DNA of 35,724 bases from Anaerolineae bacterium (GCA_022826865.1 JAJDUC010000129.1:1-35724); one strand, 5' to 3'. Numbered from the stretch's first letter, positions 8,631 through 17,038 are shown. Made by a program: numbers and translations. Notes: a model not told the origin generated them from the letters alone.

Positions 8631-9635
8631 TCAGCTTTCATGCCGCGCTTCGGCAATTGTCACCGCATCCGAAATCAGATTTCCATCAACCGTGAAGGCG
8701 CTGTGATCGTTGGCGTATAGCTGGACGGACAGCTGTTCGGCATCTTCCGGCAGTGATTTCAGATAGAGCCATTCCCCCAATACTGTCGCAATTTTTTCGC
8801 CGTCGAGATAAAGATGCGCATGTCCCTCGCGCGGCGCCGGCGCCTTACCGACAGCCTGCGGCCTAAACGTGAAATTGCGCGTCTTTAGGCGCAGGAAATA
8901 TCCGTCGGCATCCAGCGGGAACAGTTGCAGCGCGACGGTGGGCGCGCCCTCCGCAGGCAGCGGGAACATCCGGCTGTGATCCTGGGTCATGGCCCCCCCC
9001 GGAATGACGGTATCGCGATAAGGATTTTGTCCCGGCGCAAGCGGCGTCCAATAGGCGTCATAAGTGGCGAAACAGTCCGCTTGGCCGCCAAAGACTTCGC
9101 GCTGCCCGATCACAAAGGAATAGCGGCCGATCTCGTCCCGCGGATGCCAAAGCGCCACCGTATACGCGGCGCTCTCCGGCGCCACAAAAAATCGGTCCTC
9201 CCAATTCCAATAGTACTTCCTTCCAAAGGGCTCGAACCAGTACACCGGTTCTTCGCCCAAATCTACCAGCATGGCGCCGGACCCCGCTGGCAGATTGACG
9301 CCAGCGGGCAAGGCCGGGGCGGCATCAGTGGCTATGCCCGGGCCAAACAGGGCCAGGACTGGTGTATACACCTCAATGTCTTCAATCGCGGGAATGCTCA
9401 AGCTGATGAGCACAGACTGGCCCATTTCCGCTTCAAAGCGGAAGAAATCGACATCGCCCGCAGGATAAACATTGCCAAAATAAGCATAAGAGATTCTGGC
9501 GTCCGGGACAGGCCAAGGCGCGTCGGCGGTCAAGTCGGCGAATTCACAGAAGGGCTGGTGAGCCACAACCGGGGAAGTTAAGCCGCCCCAAAGCAGGCTG
9601 AAACAGAATATGAATAGGAACACGGTCCGTGTCAT
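8631..9635 (-). CDS. Exported hypothetical protein with PPC-like N-terminal beta domain
   Basis: A 334-residue protein with a signal peptide (hydrophobic residues 4-24, likely cleavage after VVA-H26). Residues about 45-190 contain GDVDFFRFEAEMGQSVLISL, which resembles the bacterial pre-peptidase C-terminal (PPC) beta-sandwich; a PAIEDIEVYTPVLALFGP segment and an aromatic YYWNWEDRFFV segment follow. The rest is beta-rich with no recognised motif, and no catalytic residues were identified. The start has GAGAGG 6 bases upstream and lies 13 bases after the FG-GAP/UnbV gene, so the two exported proteins are almost certainly co-expressed. It may bind a ligand or partner at the cell surface; function is unknown. 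Confidence 0.75.
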   Translation of the reverse strand: MTRTVFLFIFCFSLLWGGLTSPVVAHQPFCEFADLTADAPWPVPDARISYAYFGNVYPAGDVDFFRFEAEMGQSVLISLSIPAIEDIEVYTPVLALFGPGIATDAAPALPAGVNLPAGSGAMLVDLGEEPVYWFEPFGRKYYWNWEDRFFVAPESAAYTVALWHPRDEIGRYSFVIGQREVFGGQADCFATYDAYWTPLAPGQNPYRDTVIPGGAMTQDHSRMFPLPAEGAPTVALQLFPLDADGYFLRLKTRNFTFRPQAVGKAPAPREGHAHLYLDGEKIATVLGEWLYLKSLPEDAEQLSVQLYANDHSAFTVDGNLISDAVTIAEARHES

Positions 9636-9648
9636 GCGCGCCTCTCAG

Positions 9649-11238
9649 TCAAGACTGGCCTTCGCAGCGCATCTCCTCCCAGGAAATCAGGCAACGCTGG
9701 TTTGGCAGTACATTCGTATATTCGTGATAGTCGCCGTTGAGCCAACTGACGATGACACGCTTAATCGCGGCATCGCCCAATCCGAAATGCAGAAGCAATT
9801 CATCCCCCGCGCCCCGGCTCGTGCCCGATCGCAACTCGCGCGCCTGGGCCAGACCATCATCCGTCACGACCCGCAGTCGCGTGCCGAAGGCGTCGCGGGC
9901 GATCATGCCGCCGCCTTGCACTTCAAAAGCGATCCAGCCATTGCTCGCGGCGTCATACGAGCGATTTTGCAGCAGGCGTGGCCCTTCATTCCAGCGCGTC
10001 AGCAAGTAGTCGACGCGGCCATCGCGGTTGTAATCGGCAGCGCTGAAGCCCATCGCCGGATAAACGCCATCGCTGAAAAGCGCATGCGACATCGCCGCGA
10101 AGCTGCCGGCGCCCCGATTATGATATAGCATGTCGGGGTAGGGGAGGAGCGTCCCCGCCGGGCCAGGATCGGGCGCGATTCCCGTGGCGGTCAAATAGAG
10201 ATCGAGCCAGCCATCGTTGTCATAGTCGAAAAACCCCGTGCCCCAGCCGCCCGCCTCGCCTGTCGCATAATCCAGGCCCGCGCGCGCGCCCGCATCCACA
10301 AAGCGTCCGTCACCCGTATTCTCCAGCAGCGCCATCGGCCCCGGCATGTTGGAAATGTAAAAGTCCAGATCGCCATCGTTGTCGTAATCGCCGGTCGCCA
10401 GACCCATGCCAGGCGTCAGGACGCCGGCGCCTGATGCCGCGCTCGCATTATGGAAGCACCAGCCGCCGCAGCCCTTCCCATCGTTGCGCCAGAGCACGTT
10501 GCCCAGTGAATTGACCCGGCTGTCGTTGACCACGTAGAGATCGAGGTCGCGGTCATCGTCAAAATCGACCCAGCTGACGGCTGAACCCGCGCCCAGCAAT
10601 GCCTCAAAACCCAGCAGGCCGCTGACATCGGTGAAGCTGCCGCCGCCGTTGCCGCGATAAAGCGCGTCGCGGCTGCGCGAAAAATCGCCGACTTCGCAAG
10701 CCGGCGCGCAAGACCCGTTCGCCACGTAGAGATCGAGATGGCCATCCTCGTCATAATCAGCCCAGGCCGCCGCCATACTTTTGCCGATATCGCCGACCCC
10801 GGCCTCAAGCGTCACATCAGCGAAGCCCGCGCCCGCCAAATTGCGAAACAGCCGGTTCGGCCCCATGTTCAACACATAGAGATCTCGCCAGCCATCATTG
10901 TCGTAATCAGCCCAGGCCGCTCCGCCGCTCGGTATATTCGGCAGGCTGAGCATGTCGGAGTATTCGGAAACGGCGAAGCTGCCGTCGCCATTATTGCGAT
11001 AGAGCACGTTCGGGTCCAGGTTGCCGGTGACGAAGAGATCAACCCAACCATCGCCATTATAATCGGCCCAGGCGGAACCGGCCGCCAGATAGCCGTCGCC
11101 GGAAGCATCGGGCGAAATTTCTTCCGAAATGCCCCGATGCGCCGCCCTGATGCCCGCCTCGGCGCTGACATCCTGGAAAAGCGCATTGTCCTGGATGAAA
11201 TAAAAGAGAAATAGAAATGCCGCGGCCTTCGCCAGCAT
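9649..11238 (-). CDS. Exported FG-GAP/VCBS repeat protein with ASPIC/UnbV C-terminal domain
   Basis: A 529-residue exported protein. It begins MLAKAAAFLFLFYF (signal peptide or anchor), then FQDVSAEAGI, the usual opening of this family. Seven Asp-rich blade motifs follow (DYNGDGWVDL, DYDNDGWRDLY, DYDEDGHLDLY, DFDDDRDLDLY, DYDNDGDLDFY, DYDNDGWLDLY, DYNRDGRVDY), indicating a calcium-binding beta-propeller. The last roughly 90 residues (WIAFEVQGGG... to QRCLISWEE) form the ASPIC/UnbV domain. The frame extends to 11298, but that overlaps the ABC gene; ATG at 11238 gives a proper signal peptide and lies 7 bases after the ABC stop, with GGGAG inside the ABC stop region. Members are thought to act in surface adhesion or binding, though few are characterised. 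Confidence 0.88.
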   Translation of the reverse strand: MLAKAAAFLFLFYFIQDNALFQDVSAEAGIRAAHRGISEEISPDASGDGYLAAGSAWADYNGDGWVDLFVTGNLDPNVLYRNNGDGSFAVSEYSDMLSLPNIPSGGAAWADYDNDGWRDLYVLNMGPNRLFRNLAGAGFADVTLEAGVGDIGKSMAAAWADYDEDGHLDLYVANGSCAPACEVGDFSRSRDALYRGNGGGSFTDVSGLLGFEALLGAGSAVSWVDFDDDRDLDLYVVNDSRVNSLGNVLWRNDGKGCGGWCFHNASAASGAGVLTPGMGLATGDYDNDGDLDFYISNMPGPMALLENTGDGRFVDAGARAGLDYATGEAGGWGTGFFDYDNDGWLDLYLTATGIAPDPGPAGTLLPYPDMLYHNRGAGSFAAMSHALFSDGVYPAMGFSAADYNRDGRVDYLLTRWNEGPRLLQNRSYDAASNGWIAFEVQGGGMIARDAFGTRLRVVTDDGLAQARELRSGTSRGAGDELLLHFGLGDAAIKRVIVSWLNGDYHEYTNVLPNQRCLISWEEMRCEGQS

Positions 11239-11245
11239 GCTTGCG

Positions 11246-11929
11246 CTAGCTCCCGTCAGCGATCTGCCCGTCGACCAGCGTAATGACGCGATCGACATAC
11301 TCGTCCACGATTGGGTCGTGGCTCGAAAGCAAGATTGACGTGCCCTTCTTGCTGACGAAGTTATTCAGCACCGCCATTATTTTGTGCGTTGTTTCGCTGT
11401 CGAGTTCGCTGGTCGGTTCATCCGCAAGGATCAAATCCGGCTCGGCGACCAGGCCGCGGGCGATGGCGATGCGCTGCTGCTGCCCGCCCGACATCTCGTA
11501 TGGCCGATGGTCATAATAATCCAGCAGGTCAACCATCTCCAGGCTTTCCAGGATGCGATCGCGCCGCTCCGAGCGCGGCAGGCCGCCCAAGCGCGCCATC
11601 AGATCGAGATTCTCATAAGCGGAAAAACTGGGCAGCAAGCCCATCTGCTGGAAGACAAAACCGATGTTTTCCCGCCGCCAGCGCGTACGCTCGGCCTCGT
11701 CCAGCGTCGCAATGTCCATGCCCTGTATCCAGATCCGCCCGCTGCTTGGCTTGTCCAGACCGCCGACGCAATTGAGCAGGGTTGTCTTGCCACTGCCGGA
11801 ACGCCCGCGCAGCGCGACAAATCGCCCGCGCTCGACGGCGAAGCTGACGTCTCTTAAGGCATGCACATCACCCGAGTCGGAGGGGTATACCCGTCCCACA
11901 TCCTGCGCTGCGATTGCCAAATCCGTCAT
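11246..11929 (-). CDS. ABC transporter ATP-binding protein, MacB/LolD type
   Basis: A 227-residue ATPase: Walker A GRSGSGKT (residues 42-49), a Q-loop in FVFQQMGLLPSFSAYEN, signature MSGGQQQR near residue 142, Walker B LILADEPTSELD and the switch His in LLSSHDP. The length and ADEPTSELDSET stretch match ATPases that work with FtsX/MacB-type permeases in lipoprotein release, efflux or mechanotransmission. Its ATG overlaps the stop of the upstream ABC gene by 4 bases (ATGA). No permease gene is found within the window on either side, which is unusual for this family. Confidence 0.92.
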   Translation of the reverse strand: MTDLAIAAQDVGRVYPSDSGDVHALRDVSFAVERGRFVALRGRSGSGKTTLLNCVGGLDKPSSGRIWIQGMDIATLDEAERTRWRRENIGFVFQQMGLLPSFSAYENLDLMARLGGLPRSERRDRILESLEMVDLLDYYDHRPYEMSGGQQQRIAIARGLVAEPDLILADEPTSELDSETTHKIMAVLNNFVSKKGTSILLSSHDPIVDEYVDRVITLVDGQIADGS

Positions 11930-12951
11930 TGTTTCTTCCCCCGAATGCGTGAAAGCAAACCGCCTTGGGCGCCATTGCCGGCGCGAATCTCCCGCTCAAT
12001 CTGAATCTCGGCCTGGGACGAAGTCTCGTCCAGGTTGCGCGCCGGGCGGATCAGGATGCCGCCGTCAGCGACTTCCATCTCAACCCGATTCTGAAACCCC
12101 AGTTCTTCGCGGTAATGTTTGGGAATCTGCAAGCGCCCGGCCGAATCCAATACAATCAACTCTTCAAAATGTTCGTCCCAGCGAGCGTCGGCGCCGGTTG
12201 CCGCATCGGCTTTGCGCGGCGCCGTCTTCGCCCCCGGGCGCCGCCGCACGGTCTCGGCCGCCAGCTTGCCATCGCGGATCTGCACCAGCCGCTGCACCTG
12301 CTCGGCGATCAAGGGATCGTGGCTGACGATGCAGATCGTCAAGCCCAGTTCGCTGTTCAGGTGGCGGAAGAGCGCGTAGACCTGGTCGGATGTGGCGGAA
12401 TCCAGCTCGCCGGTCGGCTCATCCGCCAGCAGCAACTTAGGCTCATTCGCCAGCGCGACAGCGATGGCGACCCGTTGCTGCTCCCCGCCCGACAGTTGAA
12501 TCGGCTGGTGATCATAGCGGTCAGCGAGATCAACCAGGTCCATTAATTCGCGCGCTCGCTGATCGACCTCGCCCCCGGCTTTCCCCGCCAGCGTCATCGG
12601 CAGGCGGATGTTATCCAGCGCGGACAGGTACGGTATGAGGTTGCGGCTGCCCTGTTGCCAGACGAAGCCGACTTCCACCTGGCGGTAGGTGGTCAATTCC
12701 CGCGCGCTGAGCTTGAGCAGATTCTTGCCATCCACGATGACTTGACCGGCCGAGGGACGGGTCAAGCCGCCCAGCACGTTCATCAACGTGGTCTTGCCGC
12801 TGCCGCTGGCGCCGACCACGCCGACCAATTCGCCCCGCTTTACCGTCAGGTCCAGCCCCTGCAGCGCCATCACCTCGATATCGGCGACCTTAAAGATCTT
12901 GTACAAGTCATCGCAGATGAGAAATGCGCTGGACTCGCCTTGGTTTTGCAT
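11926..12951 (-). CDS. ABC ATPase fused to a C-terminal AbrB/MazE-like domain
   Basis: A 341-residue protein. Residues 1-225 are a LolD/MacB-type ATPase: Walker A GASGSGKT (47-54), signature LSGGEQ (153-158), Walker B LLLADE (173-178), and IVSHDP for the switch His. A charged linker follows. At about 263-305 the sequence [22 protein letters not shown]...GILIRPA has the swapped-hairpin AbrB/SpoVT pattern: a G-R-hydrophobic-x-I-P turn, then a strand ending in hydrophobic residues. A charged tail ends RGKKQ. ATG at 12951 is preferred over 13020 because it starts just before the ATPase fold and has GGAGG and AAGG upstream. AbrB domains usually bind DNA, so this ATPase could sense transport state and act on transcription, or use the domain only to dimerise; both are inference. 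Confidence 0.85.
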   Translation of the reverse strand: MQNQGESSAFLICDDLYKIFKVADIEVMALQGLDLTVKRGELVGVVGASGSGKTTLMNVLGGLTRPSAGQVIVDGKNLLKLSARELTTYRQVEVGFVWQQGSRNLIPYLSALDNIRLPMTLAGKAGGEVDQRARELMDLVDLADRYDHQPIQLSGGEQQRVAIAVALANEPKLLLADEPTGELDSATSDQVYALFRHLNSELGLTICIVSHDPLIAEQVQRLVQIRDGKLAAETVRRRPGAKTAPRKADAATGADARWDEHFEELIVLDSAGRLQIPKHYREELGFQNRVEMEVADGGILIRPARNLDETSSQAEIQIEREIRAGNGAQGGLLSRIRGKKQ

Positions 12952-13118
12952 CTTGCCTTGCCTCCGCTGCTGGCCGCCCGCGGGAGCAGCCTGCGATTCT
13001 TCAGGGATGCGCGCGCCCAATCGCGGGCGCGGCGCGCTCGGACAGTGGTCCGCGGTCAGCTATTATTCCACAACTTGCAAAATCGATATAGCGTAGGACT
13101 TGCTTCCGGGGGCAGTTT

Positions 13119-13586
13119 TTATTCGGGCGCGCCCGGGTGGTTAGGCCCGATCCAGATCTCTTCTGATGTTTCAGCCGGTTCGATATCGAGGTTGACGACG
13201 ATGGCTTCCTGGTCGCTGCGGACGAGAATGCAGACCAGCGGCTCGTCCGGTTTGGCGTTGATCTCCTGATGCGGCACGAAGGGCGGCACATAGATAAAGT
13301 CGCCCGGATCGGCTTCGGCGACAAATTCCAGGTTTTCACCCCAGCGCATGCGCGCGCGCCCGCTCATGACATAGATGACGCTTTCCAGTTCGCCGTGGTG
13401 GTGGGCGCCGGTCTTGGCGTTCGGCTGGATGTTGACCGTGCCCGCCCAAAGCTTGTTGGCGCCGGCCTTGGCATGGTTGATGGCGGCGGCGCGGGTCATG
13501 CCCGGAGTCTGCGGCGTGTTGCTGTCGAGCTCGTGACTGCGGACGATGCGGACGCCGTCCTCGCGCCAATCGGGTTTTTCGGTCAT
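13119..13586 (-). CDS. Cupin domain protein
   Basis: A 155-residue single-domain cupin. Motif 1 is GAHHHGELESVIYVMSG, with His-x-His and Glu metal ligands, and motif 2 is GDFIYVPPFVPHQEI. The conserved ligands suggest a metal-binding enzyme or sugar/small-molecule binder, but these proteins are too diverse to name a substrate. The ATG has AAGGAG at a normal distance. It follows rpiA on the same strand after a 246-bp gap full of palindromic repeats, so it may be transcribed separately. Confidence 0.88.
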   Translation of the reverse strand: MTEKPDWREDGVRIVRSHELDSNTPQTPGMTRAAAINHAKAGANKLWAGTVNIQPNAKTGAHHHGELESVIYVMSGRARMRWGENLEFVAEADPGDFIYVPPFVPHQEINAKPDEPLVCILVRSDQEAIVVNLDIEPAETSEEIWIGPNHPGAPE

Positions 13587-13629
13587 GACTGGCTCCTTAC
13601 GCGCTGCGGGTTTGTCACAAGGATTTTAC

Positions 13630-13656
13630 CACCGAGTGCGCCGAGTACACCGAGTG
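13630..13656. repeat. Three tandem 9-bp repeats
   Basis: CACCGAGTG, CGCCGAGTA and CACCGAGTG follow each other without spacing. Similar CACCGAG-type runs are common in non-coding DNA of many bacteria. The array lies between the cupin start and the palindromic elements and has no visible coding role. Confidence 0.6.
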
Positions 13657-13698
13657 TGAGGGATTTCATAGCGGGATGTTGAAAACAAGAAAATGTAT

Positions 13699-13731
13699 GG
13701 GCGACTGACGGGCTGTGCCTGTGAGTCGCCC
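13699..13731. repeat. Palindromic element, long-loop copy
   Basis: GGGCGACT (13699-13706) and AGTCGCCC (13724-13731) are perfect complements around a 17-base loop. It is related to the shorter-loop copies at 13761, 18641, 19547 and 26775. Confidence 0.6.
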
Positions 13732-13760
13732 GCAACAAGACGAATCCGCGCAACGCGAAA

Positions 13761-13786
13761 TTGTAGGGGCGAGCCTTGGCTCGCCC
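13761..13786 (+). repeat. Palindromic element TTGTAGGGGCG...CGCCC
   Basis: The lead-in TTGTAG is followed by GGGCGAGCC (13767-13775), a TT loop and GGCTCGCCC (13778-13786), a perfect 9-bp stem. It shares the TGTAGGGGCG head with copies at 18641, 19547 and (inverted) 26775-26800. It lies between rpiA and the cupin gene and could end or process the transcript. Confidence 0.7.
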
Positions 13787-13832
13787 TCTCCATTACTCCG
13801 CGGCCAATAGAGCGGTCGCCCATGCGAAATCA

Positions 13833-14519
13833 TCACGGCTTGCGCAGATGCCTTACCCCATCCACACCCGCGACAACCACATCGCTCGCCATCCCAATGA
13901 ACAAACCATGCTCCACGATCCCGGCCCGTGACTTGAGCGTCGCCGCAAGCTCCGCCGCGTCGGCGATCGGACCGAAGCGACAATCGAGGATGAGGTTGCC
14001 CTGGTCCGTTCGATACGGCCGGCCCTCATCCATCCGCAGCGCCACCTCCGCTCCCTGGTGCTCCAGGAAGCCGGCCTGAGATTCCCAACTGAAGGGCGCG
14101 GTCTCCACCGGCACGTAAAATCGCGTGCCCAGCCGCTGCGACAGCTTGGATTCATCGACGACGATGACCAGGCGCGCGCTGACCTGCGCCACGATCTTCT
14201 CGCGCAGGAGCGCGCCGCCGCCGCCCTTGATCACGTTCAGGTCGGGATCGACCTCATCGGCGCCGTCAATCGTCATGTCGACGCGTGGGCGCGCGGCCAG
14301 GGTCGTCAGTGGAATGCCGAGCGCATTGGCGGCCGCTTCCGTGGCGAGCGATGTCGGGACGCCAAGGATATCCTGCAGCTCGCCCTGGCCGAGGCGCTGG
14401 GCGAGGCGGCGGGTGGCGAAGATGGCGGTGCTTCCGCTGCCCAGGCCGACGACCATGCCGGATTCGACCCATTCAGCGGCGGTTTCGGCCGCTTGCTTCT
14501 TGAGGGATTTCACGTCCAT
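13833..14519 (-). CDS. rpiA: Ribose-5-phosphate isomerase A
   Basis: A 228-residue enzyme interconverting ribose 5-phosphate and ribulose 5-phosphate in the pentose phosphate pathway. The motifs are clear: [15 protein letters not shown] near residues 25-40 (phosphate site), DGADEVD with the catalytic Asp pair, and [14 protein letters not shown] with the catalytic Glu and Lys region. The length is normal for RpiA. The ATG has AGGAGA about 5 bases upstream and a perfect TATAAT box just before it. It is divergent from the TIM-barrel isomerase at 14668. It links xylulose 5-phosphate made by the Ara and Xyl enzymes to central metabolism. Confidence 0.96.
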   Translation of the reverse strand: MDVKSLKKQAAETAAEWVESGMVVGLGSGSTAIFATRRLAQRLGQGELQDILGVPTSLATEAAANALGIPLTTLAARPRVDMTIDGADEVDPDLNVIKGGGGALLREKIVAQVSARLVIVVDESKLSQRLGTRFYVPVETAPFSWESQAGFLEHQGAEVALRMDEGRPYRTDQGNLILDCRFGPIADAAELAATLKSRAGIVEHGLFIGMASDVVVAGVDGVRHLRKP

Positions 14520-14539
14520 GCCAGTCTCCTGCGAGCGAG

Positions 14540-14545
14540 ATTATA
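14540..14545 (-). promoter_or_regulatory. TATAAT box upstream of rpiA
   Basis: A perfect -10 hexamer on the minus strand 21 bases before the rpiA ATG, implying a leader of roughly 14 bases that still contains the AGGAG site. No convincing -35 lies 16-18 bases upstream (TGCCCG at 17). Confidence 0.35.
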
Positions 14546-14667
14546 GCCGATTCAGGCGGCCGCGGGCATGTCGGATGATGATAATGCCATACTGCGCCCC
14601 AGGGGCGAATGCGGTATCATTCCCGGCGTAGATTGGTTGATGAGCATTCAATTGAAAGGGAGCTTCC

Positions 14668-15513
14668 ATGTACAAGACCTTAAGCCCCGGCGCGCTCGGG
14701 ATCCGCGGGCTTTCACTGGCGGATAGCATCGCATTGGCGAAACAATGCGGATTTGCTGGCCTGGACTTCAACATTGTAGAAGCGGCGGAGATGGGCGCGG
14801 GCGCGGCAAGCGCGCTCTTCGCCGATGCCGGCATTAAGTACGGCGCCTGGGGAATGACGGTCCGCTGGCAAAGTGATGAATGGCGGGATGATTTGGCCGA
14901 ACTTCCACGCTACGCCGCGGTCGCAGCCGAAATGGGCGCGACCCGCTCTTCCACCTGGTGCCCGCCGTCTTCGGCGACGCGGCCCTTCGCCGAGAATTTC
15001 GACTGGCACCTGGAGCGTTTCGGGGCGATTGCCGAAGTCTTGAACGAGCAGGGCATCCGCTTCGGCATAGAATTCATCGGCCCGCAAAGCCTGCGCCCGT
15101 CCGACCAGCATGACTTCATTTACAACATGGAGGGCATGCTGGAGCTGGCGGCGGCGATCGGCACTGGCAATGTCGGCCTGCTGCTGGATGCCTGGCATCT
15201 CTACACATCGGGCGGCGCGGTTGACGACCTGGACAAGATCAGCAATGCCGACATCGTCAATGTGCATGTGAACGACGCGCCAAAAGGCTTGACGATGGCG
15301 ACTTACAACGATCACGACCGGCGCTTGCCGACGGAGACCGGCGTGCTGCCCCTGGAAGGTTTCATGAAGAAACTGATCGCCCTGGGTTACGATGGTCCGG
15401 TGACGCCGGAGCCTTTCAGCAAAACCGTGAATGCGATTGAGGATCCGGGTGAAGCGGCGCGCCTGACCGCGGACTATATGGACCGCTTGTGGGAAGTCGC
15501 AGGCTTGGCATAG
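14668..15513 (+). CDS. Sugar phosphate isomerase/epimerase (xylose isomerase-like TIM barrel)
   Basis: A 281-residue AP-endonuclease-2/xylose-isomerase-like barrel. Likely metal ligands are the Glu in FGIEFIG, the Asp and His in LLLDAWHLY, the His in VNVHVNDAP and the Glu in VTPEPF, each at the end of a beta strand as expected. It would isomerise or epimerise a sugar, inositol-related or keto-sugar substrate; the precise reaction is unknown. The ATG has AAGGGAG 6-8 bases upstream. It is divergent from rpiA and followed by the methyltransferase gene after a repeat. A second, distant member of the superfamily is at 28352-29182. Confidence 0.88.
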   Translation: MYKTLSPGALGIRGLSLADSIALAKQCGFAGLDFNIVEAAEMGAGAASALFADAGIKYGAWGMTVRWQSDEWRDDLAELPRYAAVAAEMGATRSSTWCPPSSATRPFAENFDWHLERFGAIAEVLNEQGIRFGIEFIGPQSLRPSDQHDFIYNMEGMLELAAAIGTGNVGLLLDAWHLYTSGGAVDDLDKISNADIVNVHVNDAPKGLTMATYNDHDRRLPTETGVLPLEGFMKKLIALGYDGPVTPEPFSKTVNAIEDPGEAARLTADYMDRLWEVAGLA

Positions 15514-15556
15514 GTGTCCTTATGTGGTGTACGGGCTTGCCTGCCATCAGCGACAA

Positions 15557-15600
15557 AAGCCCCTCCCTTCTTGTGGGGGAGGGCTTGGGGTGGGGGGTGA
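15557..15600. repeat. GC-rich intergenic inverted element before the methyltransferase
   Basis: GCCCCTCCC and GGGGAGGGC arms (one bulge) flank an 8-base spacer, followed by a G-rich run (CTTGGGGTGGGGGGTGA). A similar CCCTCCC/GGGAGGG pair sits at 26693-26757. The G-run directly precedes the methyltransferase ATG and may supply its ribosome site. Confidence 0.5.
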
Positions 15601-15607
15601 ACTGCCC

Positions 15608-17038
15608 ATGACCCACCCACCCAACTTCGCCAGCGGCACCGTCTGGACGGGCGACAATCTGCCCGTCATGCGCGGCATCAACAGCGGCTGCATCGACCTC
15701 ATCTACCTCGACCCGCCCTTCAATTCCAACGAAGATTACGCCGCGCCCATCGGCAGCCGCGCGGCCGGCGCCGCCTTCAAAGACACCTGGACGCTCTCCG
15801 ATATTGACGTTTACGAGCACGGCGAGCTGGCTGAGCGCAGCCCAGCCGCCTATGCAGTGATTGACGCGGCGCGGCAGACGCATGGCAAATCCATGATGAG
15901 CTATCTGATTATGATGGCGGTGCGCTTGATTGAGATGCGCCGCATCTTGAAGGAGACCGGCAGCATCTACCTGCACTGCGACGATACGGCTGTGCATTAT
16001 CTCAAACTGCTGATGGACGCGGTCTTCGGGGCCCGAAATTACCGTAACACTCTAATCTGGAAGCGCACGAGCGCCCACAACAGCGCCAAAAAGTTCGGGA
16101 GAATTACTGACAAGATTCTATTTTACTCGAAGACTGATGAAGCGACTTGGAATAAGGTCTCACAGCCATACGACAAAGAATACATCGAGAAGTTCTACCG
16201 ATTTGAAGACAGATTGGGTCGATATCGGGCAGGAGATCTAACAGGAGCGGGGCTGCGAAGTGGAGATTCAGGCAAAGCGTGGCGTGGTGAAAATCCGAGT
16301 AGTAAAGGGCGACATTGGGCTGTGCCGATGAAAGTTTTAACGGACGAATATCCAAACCTTGACCTCGGTTCTCTCTCTACGCAGGAAAAACTAGATCTTC
16401 TTGATAAAGCGGAACTGATTCATTGGCCGAAACGTGGGACTGTACCTTCGCTTAAACGCTATCTGGATTTGTCCAAAGGCGTACCAGTCCAAGAATTGGT
16501 GATTGATATCCGCCCAATCGGATCCCGAGCCCGCGAACGCACCGGCTACCCCACGCAAAAACCAGTCGCCTTGCTCGACCGCATTATCAGCGCATCCAGC
16601 AATGAAGGCGATATGGTCTTCGACCCCTTCTGCGGCTGCGCCACCACCCTGGTCGCCGCCGACCGTCTCAATCGGGAATGGGCCGGCATCGACCTGTCGC
16701 CGTTAGCTGTGAAGCTGGTCGACCAGCGCATCCGCGATGACCGCGGCGCGCTTTGGGGCGGCGCTATCGTGCGTGATGATCCGCCCTTGCGTACGGACTT
16801 CGGCAAGCTGCCCAACTATCGCACGCACCGCCATCGGCTCTATGGCGAGCAGGAAGGCGTCTGCCTGGGCTGCGACACGCACTTCCCCTTCAAGGTCATG
16901 GAAGTCGACCACATCCTGCCACGCAGCAAAGGCGGCAGCGACCATTATGAGAATTTGCAGCTGCTCTGCACCCATTGCAACAAGAGCAAAGGCGGCAAGA
17001 CCATGGCGGAGTGGCTGGCGGCTAGAGGGGCAGGCTAA
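15608..17038 (+). CDS. Beta-class DNA methyltransferase fused to a C-terminal HNH domain
   Basis: A 476-residue protein. Catalytic motif IV LDPPF (residues 35-38) precedes the AdoMet motif I FDPFCGCATT (Asp339), the order of beta-class N6-adenine/N4-cytosine methyltransferases. Between them (about 144-301) lies the target recognition domain. Residues 410-476 form an HNH domain with CLGC and CTHC zinc pairs, EVDHILPRSKGG and ENLQLLC. The frame could start at 15524, but that part is translated intergenic repeat; ATG at 15608 follows a G-rich site. DNA for the recognition domain (about 16040-16510) is visibly AT-richer than its flanks. Whether HNH cuts DNA or only binds it is unknown. It sits alone among sugar genes with no separate restriction gene. 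Confidence 0.9.
   Translation: MTHPPNFASGTVWTGDNLPVMRGINSGCIDLIYLDPPFNSNEDYAAPIGSRAAGAAFKDTWTLSDIDVYEHGELAERSPAAYAVIDAARQTHGKSMMSYLIMMAVRLIEMRRILKETGSIYLHCDDTAVHYLKLLMDAVFGARNYRNTLIWKRTSAHNSAKKFGRITDKILFYSKTDEATWNKVSQPYDKEYIEKFYRFEDRLGRYRAGDLTGAGLRSGDSGKAWRGENPSSKGRHWAVPMKVLTDEYPNLDLGSLSTQEKLDLLDKAELIHWPKRGTVPSLKRYLDLSKGVPVQELVIDIRPIGSRARERTGYPTQKPVALLDRIISASSNEGDMVFDPFCGCATTLVAADRLNREWAGIDLSPLAVKLVDQRIRDDRGALWGGAIVRDDPPLRTDFGKLPNYRTHRHRLYGEQEGVCLGCDTHFPFKVMEVDHILPRSKGGSDHYENLQLLCTHCNKSKGGKTMAEWLAARGAG

Noticed and set aside
13122..13133. CGGGCGCGCCCG palindrome at the end of the cupin gene as a terminator
   Set aside because: It lies inside the coding sequence, and the bases following on the minus strand are A-rich rather than T-rich.
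13630..13656. Possible CRISPR-like short repeats
   Set aside because: Only three 9-bp units in direct contact with no spacers and no cas genes nearby.
15608..17038. A complete classical restriction-modification locus
   Set aside because: Only one fused gene is present; no separate restriction endonuclease, specificity subunit or controller gene lies nearby.
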